Of a DNA stretch of 64,000 nt, positions 60,958 to 64,000 are shown piece after piece. The notes below the pieces were generated by a model that worked only from the letters and a program-made list of their open reading frames with translations, had not been told where the DNA came from and searched no databases. Source of the stretch: Streptomyces sp. CB01249 (GTDB lineage Bacteria; Actinomycetota; Actinomycetes; Streptomycetales; Streptomycetaceae); contig NZ_LISW01000001.1 of the NCBI RefSeq assembly GCF_001905735.1, positions 802,603 through 866,602 on the forward strand. Direction: 5' to 3'. The translations under genes were made by a program, and so were the position numbers. Within the stretch, counting starts at the first letter, position 1. Every line of letters begins with the position of its first letter.

Positions 60958-61773
60958 TCAGCGCTCCTTGAGGGCCTGCTGAATGGTCCGCATGACCTCG
61001 TCCAGGGGGGCGTCCGTACGCGCCACGGCGACCAGCACCTCGCCCTGCGTCTCCACCGACGCGGCCGGCGGCTGCGCGGGCTCGGCGCCCGCCGTGCGGC
61101 CCGCGCCGATGCCCGTACCGAAGGTGTCCCGCACGATGGCGAAGGCCTGGTCGAGCTGCGCCTCCACATCGCCCTGCCCGTCCGCCCGCAGCCAGCGGCG
61201 CAGCACATGGTTGTGCGCGGTGACGACAGCGGACGCGGCGACCTCGGCCAGCAACGGGTCGTCGTTGCCGGGGTGCTGGTCGCGCTCGTCGAAGTGGCCC
61301 AGCAGATAGCGCGTGAACAGCCGCTCGTAGCGGGCCACCGAGGCGATCTCCGCCTGGCGCAGGGTCGGCACCTCGCGGGTCAGCTTGTAACGGGCCACGG
61401 AGACCGCGGGCTTGGCCGCGTACATCCGCATGACTTCCTTGATGCCCCGGCACACCGTGTCGAGCGGGTGCTCGTGCGCGGGGGCCGCGTTGAGGACGGC
61501 CTCGGCCCGTACGAGGGTGTCGTCGTGGTCCGGGAAGATGGCCTCTTCCTTGGAACGGAAGTGGCGGAAGAAGGTCCGCCGGGCCACACCCGCCGCGCCC
61601 GCGATCTCATCGACCGTGGTCGCTTCGTACCCCTTCGTCGCGAAGAGTTCCATCGCCGCGGCGGCCAGCTCGCGGCGCATTTTGAGCCGCTGGGCGGCGG
61701 CTCGGGTGCCTGCGGCACTTTCCGGGACGTCGGGCGCGGCGGACACACGGGTGGACCTGGCGGGCTGGGACAT
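60958..61773 (-). CDS. TetR family transcriptional regulator
   Basis: A 271-residue regulator with a long N-terminal tail, a TetR helix-turn-helix (TTVDEIAGAAGVARRTFFRHF, about residues 50-70) and a longer than usual C-terminal extension. The ATG at 61773 is preferred; TACGTT lies six bases upstream, so it may be leaderless, and an ATG at 61791 is an alternative. Position between the ccr operon and the hydroxybutyryl-CoA dehydrogenase gene makes it a good candidate to control both. Confidence 0.88.
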   Translation of the reverse strand: MSQPARSTRVSAAPDVPESAAGTRAAAQRLKMRRELAAAAMELFATKGYEATTVDEIAGAAGVARRTFFRHFRSKEEAIFPDHDDTLVRAEAVLNAAPAHEHPLDTVCRGIKEVMRMYAAKPAVSVARYKLTREVPTLRQAEIASVARYERLFTRYLLGHFDERDQHPGNDDPLLAEVAASAVVTAHNHVLRRWLRADGQGDVEAQLDQAFAIVRDTFGTGIGAGRTAGAEPAQPPAASVETQGEVLVAVARTDAPLDEVMRTIQQALKER

Positions 61774-61814
61774 GGTGTGAACGTACTGCATGGGGGCGGG
61801 AGAGCGCGCCTGCG

Positions 61815-61850
61815 GGGGCGGGCCGCCCGGAGGCCCGAGCAGCCCGCCCC
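61815..61850 (-). terminator. Hairpin after the 3-hydroxybutyryl-CoA dehydrogenase gene
   Basis: GGGGCGGGC (61815-61823) and GCCCGCCCC (61842-61850) pair perfectly around an 18-base loop, starting 15 bases after the stop of the minus-strand gene. Confidence 0.5.
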
Positions 61851-61864
61851 AGCCGGCTCCCGCG

Positions 61865-63646
61865 TCAGCGCCGGGCATATTCGCGGAATCCGCGCCCCGT
61901 CTTGCGGCCGAGGCAGCCCGCGGCCACCAGGTGCTCCAGAAGCGGGGCGGGCGCCAGGCCCGGGTCGCGGAACTCGTTGTGGAGGACCTTCTCGATGGCC
62001 AGCGAGACATCGAGCCCGACCACGTCGAGGAGCTCGAACGGGCCCATCGGGTAGCCGCCCCCCAGCTTCATCGCGGCGTCGATATCATCGAGGGACGCGT
62101 AGTGCTCCTCGACCATCTTGATGGCGTTGTTGAGGTACGGGAACAGCAGCGCGTTCACGATGAAGCCCGCCCGGTCCCCGCAGTCCACCGGGTGCTTGCG
62201 GACCGTGTGGCACACCTCGTGGACCGTGGCGTGCACGTCGTCGGCGGTGAGCACCGTACGCACGACCTCGACCAGCTTCATCGCGGGCGCCGGGTTGAAG
62301 AAGTGCATCCCGACGACGTCCTCGGGCCGCCCGGTGGCCCGGGCGATCGCGACGACCGGCAGCGAGGAGGTCGTCGTGGCCAGCACCGCACCCGGCCGGC
62401 ACACCTTGTCCAGCGTGGCGAACAGCTCCTGCTTGACCAGCAGGTCCTCGGCGACCGCCTCCACGGCCAGGTCCACCTCGGCGAACGCGTCCAGCGAGGC
62501 CGCCGCGGTGATTCTGGCCAGCGTCTCGTCCCGGGCCTGCTCGCTCAGCCGCCCCTTGGTGACCGACCGGCCCAGCGACTTGGCGATCCGGGCCTTGGCG
62601 AGGTCCGCCTTCTCCTGGCCGCGCGCGGCGAGCACCACGTCGTAACCGGCCTTGGCGAAGACCTCGGCGATCCCCGAGGCCATCGTCCCCGAGCCCGCGA
62701 CGCCCACCGACCGCACGGTCCGCCCGGCGGCCTCCGCGCCGCGCGGCGCGGGCGTCAGCGCGTCCGGCACCACGGTCTGGCTGCCCGGCTCGGCGTAGGT
62801 GTAGAAGCCGCGGCCCGCCTTGCGGCCGGTCAGCCCGGCGGAGGCGAGCTGGCCCAGGATGGGCGCGGGGGCGTGCAGCCGGTCGTGCGAGGTGGAGTAC
62901 ATCGCCTCCAGGACCGTACGGGCCGTGTCGATGCCGATCAGGTCCAGCAGGGCCAGCGGACCCATCGGCAGACCGCAGCCCAGCTTCATCGCGGCGTCGA
63001 TGTCCTCGCGGGTGGCGTAGTTCGCCTCGTACATCGCGGCGGCCTGGTTGAGATAGCCGAACAGCAGGCCGTCCGCGACGAACCCCGGCCGGTCGCCGAT
63101 GGCCACCGGCTCCTTGCCCAGCAGGCGCGCCAGCTCGGTGACCGCCTCGACGGCGGGCGGGGCCGTCAGTACCGAGGAGACCACCTCGACCAGCTTCATC
63201 GCCGGCGCCGGGTTGAAGAAGTGCAGGCCGAGCACCCGCTCGGGGCGCTGCGACTCGGCCGCGAGACGGGTCACCGACAGGGCGTTGGTGCCGGTCGCGA
63301 GGATCGTGGTGGGGGAGACGACCGCGTCGAGCTCCCGGAAGACCTGCTGCTTGATCTCGTACGACTCCGGCACGACCTCGATGACCAGCTCCGCGTCGGC
63401 GGCAGCCTGGAGGTCGGAGAACGTACGGAAGCGGGCGAGCGCGTCGCGCCGCTCCTCCTCGGTGATCCGCCCGCGCTCCACGGCGCGGGCGGTGGACGCC
63501 TCCAGCGAGGCGACGGCCCGGCGGGCGGCGGCCTCGTCGGTGTCGATACCGATGACCTCGCGGCCGGAGCGGGCCAGGACCTCGGCGATTCCGGCGCCCA
63601 TCGTGCCGAGGCCGACGACGGCAATGGTGGAGAGAGGGATGTCCAT
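61865..63646 (-). CDS. Double 3-hydroxybutyryl-CoA dehydrogenase (tandem-duplicated 3-hydroxyacyl-CoA dehydrogenase)
   Basis: A 593-residue protein made of two complete 3-hydroxyacyl-CoA dehydrogenase units (about 1-290 and 300-593). Each has an NAD-binding GxGxxG motif (GLGTMGAGIAE, GSGTMASGIAE), the catalytic LHFFNPAPAMKLVEVV / MHFFNPAPAMKLVEVV block, and a C-terminal dimerisation domain with AMKLGxGxPMGP. Single-unit enzymes are ~280 residues, so this is a fused dimer. It interconverts acetoacetyl-CoA and 3-hydroxybutyryl-CoA, the precursor step to crotonyl-CoA used by ccr. ATG 63646 follows GGAG. It has its own promoter. Confidence 0.93.
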   Translation of the reverse strand: MDIPLSTIAVVGLGTMGAGIAEVLARSGREVIGIDTDEAAARRAVASLEASTARAVERGRITEEERRDALARFRTFSDLQAAADAELVIEVVPESYEIKQQVFRELDAVVSPTTILATGTNALSVTRLAAESQRPERVLGLHFFNPAPAMKLVEVVSSVLTAPPAVEAVTELARLLGKEPVAIGDRPGFVADGLLFGYLNQAAAMYEANYATREDIDAAMKLGCGLPMGPLALLDLIGIDTARTVLEAMYSTSHDRLHAPAPILGQLASAGLTGRKAGRGFYTYAEPGSQTVVPDALTPAPRGAEAAGRTVRSVGVAGSGTMASGIAEVFAKAGYDVVLAARGQEKADLAKARIAKSLGRSVTKGRLSEQARDETLARITAAASLDAFAEVDLAVEAVAEDLLVKQELFATLDKVCRPGAVLATTTSSLPVVAIARATGRPEDVVGMHFFNPAPAMKLVEVVRTVLTADDVHATVHEVCHTVRKHPVDCGDRAGFIVNALLFPYLNNAIKMVEEHYASLDDIDAAMKLGGGYPMGPFELLDVVGLDVSLAIEKVLHNEFRDPGLAPAPLLEHLVAAGCLGRKTGRGFREYARR

Positions 63647-63987
63647 CACGGGACTCCAGGGATGAGTGACGACTGAGGGGACGCACGGGGCGCGCGCGGC
63701 GCACGGCGTGCGGGAGGTGCCTGTCGTGGTGTTCGAGCACCGGGCGTGATCCACGCCCGGGACCGGAAAGGAGCGACGGACCCTGTCCCGGGGCCACGTC
63801 TCGTACAGCTGCCGAACCGACAACACTCCGGGGCTGCGTCACCAGGCCATCGGAGCGACGGGAGGGGATCCCGCTCAACTGAGCTTAACCAGCGAGTAAC
63901 GAGCGCGCCAGCCCTGGCCAGTTGTGGCCCGTGCCACATTTCAGGACCCCGTCGATACGCACCGTGTCCGCCGATACGCTGACGGTC
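63647..63987. other. 341-base divergent region at the right end
   Basis: No gene is recognised. It should hold the promoter of the hydroxybutyryl-CoA dehydrogenase gene on the minus strand, with the AT-richer stretch TTACTCGCTGGTTAAGCT (minus strand, near 63882-63899) as a candidate regulatory site, and a TACGCT box (63975-63980) reading to the right. Confidence 0.4.
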
Positions 63988-64000
63988 ATGGACGACGAGG
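63988..64000 (+). CDS. Start of a gene running out of the window
   Basis: ATG GAC GAC GAG follows TACGCT by seven bases, the same leaderless geometry seen at several other genes here. Only four codons are visible, so the product cannot be named and the call rests on the promoter pattern and strand layout. Confidence 0.35.

Noticed and set aside
1..64000. Phage defence system, prophage or integrative element
   Set aside because: No integrase, transposase, tRNA attachment site, restriction, nuclease-helicase or retron-like gene was found; codon use is even throughout.

Overview
The window is about 72% GC with third-position G/C bias, GTG/TTG starts and tightly overlapping operons. Together with CebR boxes, BTAD and TetR regulators and many secreted CBM13-type hydrolases, this points to a Streptomyces chromosome, probably an arm-proximal part of the core. 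The block pssA-psd followed by the ethylmalonyl-CoA genes matches, from memory, the arrangement around SCO6467-SCO6473 of S. coelicolor. No rRNA, tRNA, prophage, IS element or CRISPR array was seen.

Left part (1-17600): the end of a family 5 solute-binding protein; a secreted GH16 beta-glucanase with a ricin-type domain; an inositol-phosphatase-like enzyme; a divergent SDR/MarR pair around a palindromic operator; a nucleotidyltransferase; a phytoene-desaturase-like flavoprotein; a DUF389 plus large membrane protein pair; a 1115-residue BTAD/AAA regulator; and a TetR plus AidB-like acyl-CoA dehydrogenase operon divergent from an acyl-CoA synthetase, followed by another TetR gene.

Middle left (17700-27400): an operon of a TauD/TfdA dioxygenase, an MFS transporter and an unusual aldehyde dehydrogenase, which looks like an uptake-and-cleavage route for an unknown substrate; an alkylation-repair pair (Ada/AlkA fusion and Ogt); a TMEM165/GDT1 manganese exporter gene behind a recognisable yybP-ykoY manganese riboswitch; a methyltransferase, an orphan VapB-like protein, a NUDIX hydrolase and glycerate kinase.

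Centre (27600-52000): a complete branched-chain amino-acid type ABC transporter operon (livFGHMK); then a polysaccharide-degradation island with a GH87-like beta-helix enzyme, an MGH1-like enzyme, a GH5 cellulase, a clan GH-A enzyme with two CBM35-like domains, a GH12 cellulase with CBM13, and two related clan GH-A-like enzymes, one with a CBM56-like tail. Two CebR operators mark the GH5 and GH12 genes as cellobiose-controlled. Next to these is a sugar ABC importer, a GH43 beta-xylosidase and a LacI regulator, with CGAAA-type operators at the promoter, consistent with xylo-oligosaccharide uptake.

Right part (52000-64000): phosphatidylserine synthase and decarboxylase, then the operon ccr-ecm-mcl-mch-mcd of the ethylmalonyl-CoA pathway, a GNAT enzyme, a TetR regulator, and a double-length 3-hydroxybutyryl-CoA dehydrogenase that could feed the same pathway. 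A recurring theme is a TANNNT box 6-10 bases before the start codon with no ribosome binding site, suggesting that many of the monocistronic genes are leaderless.
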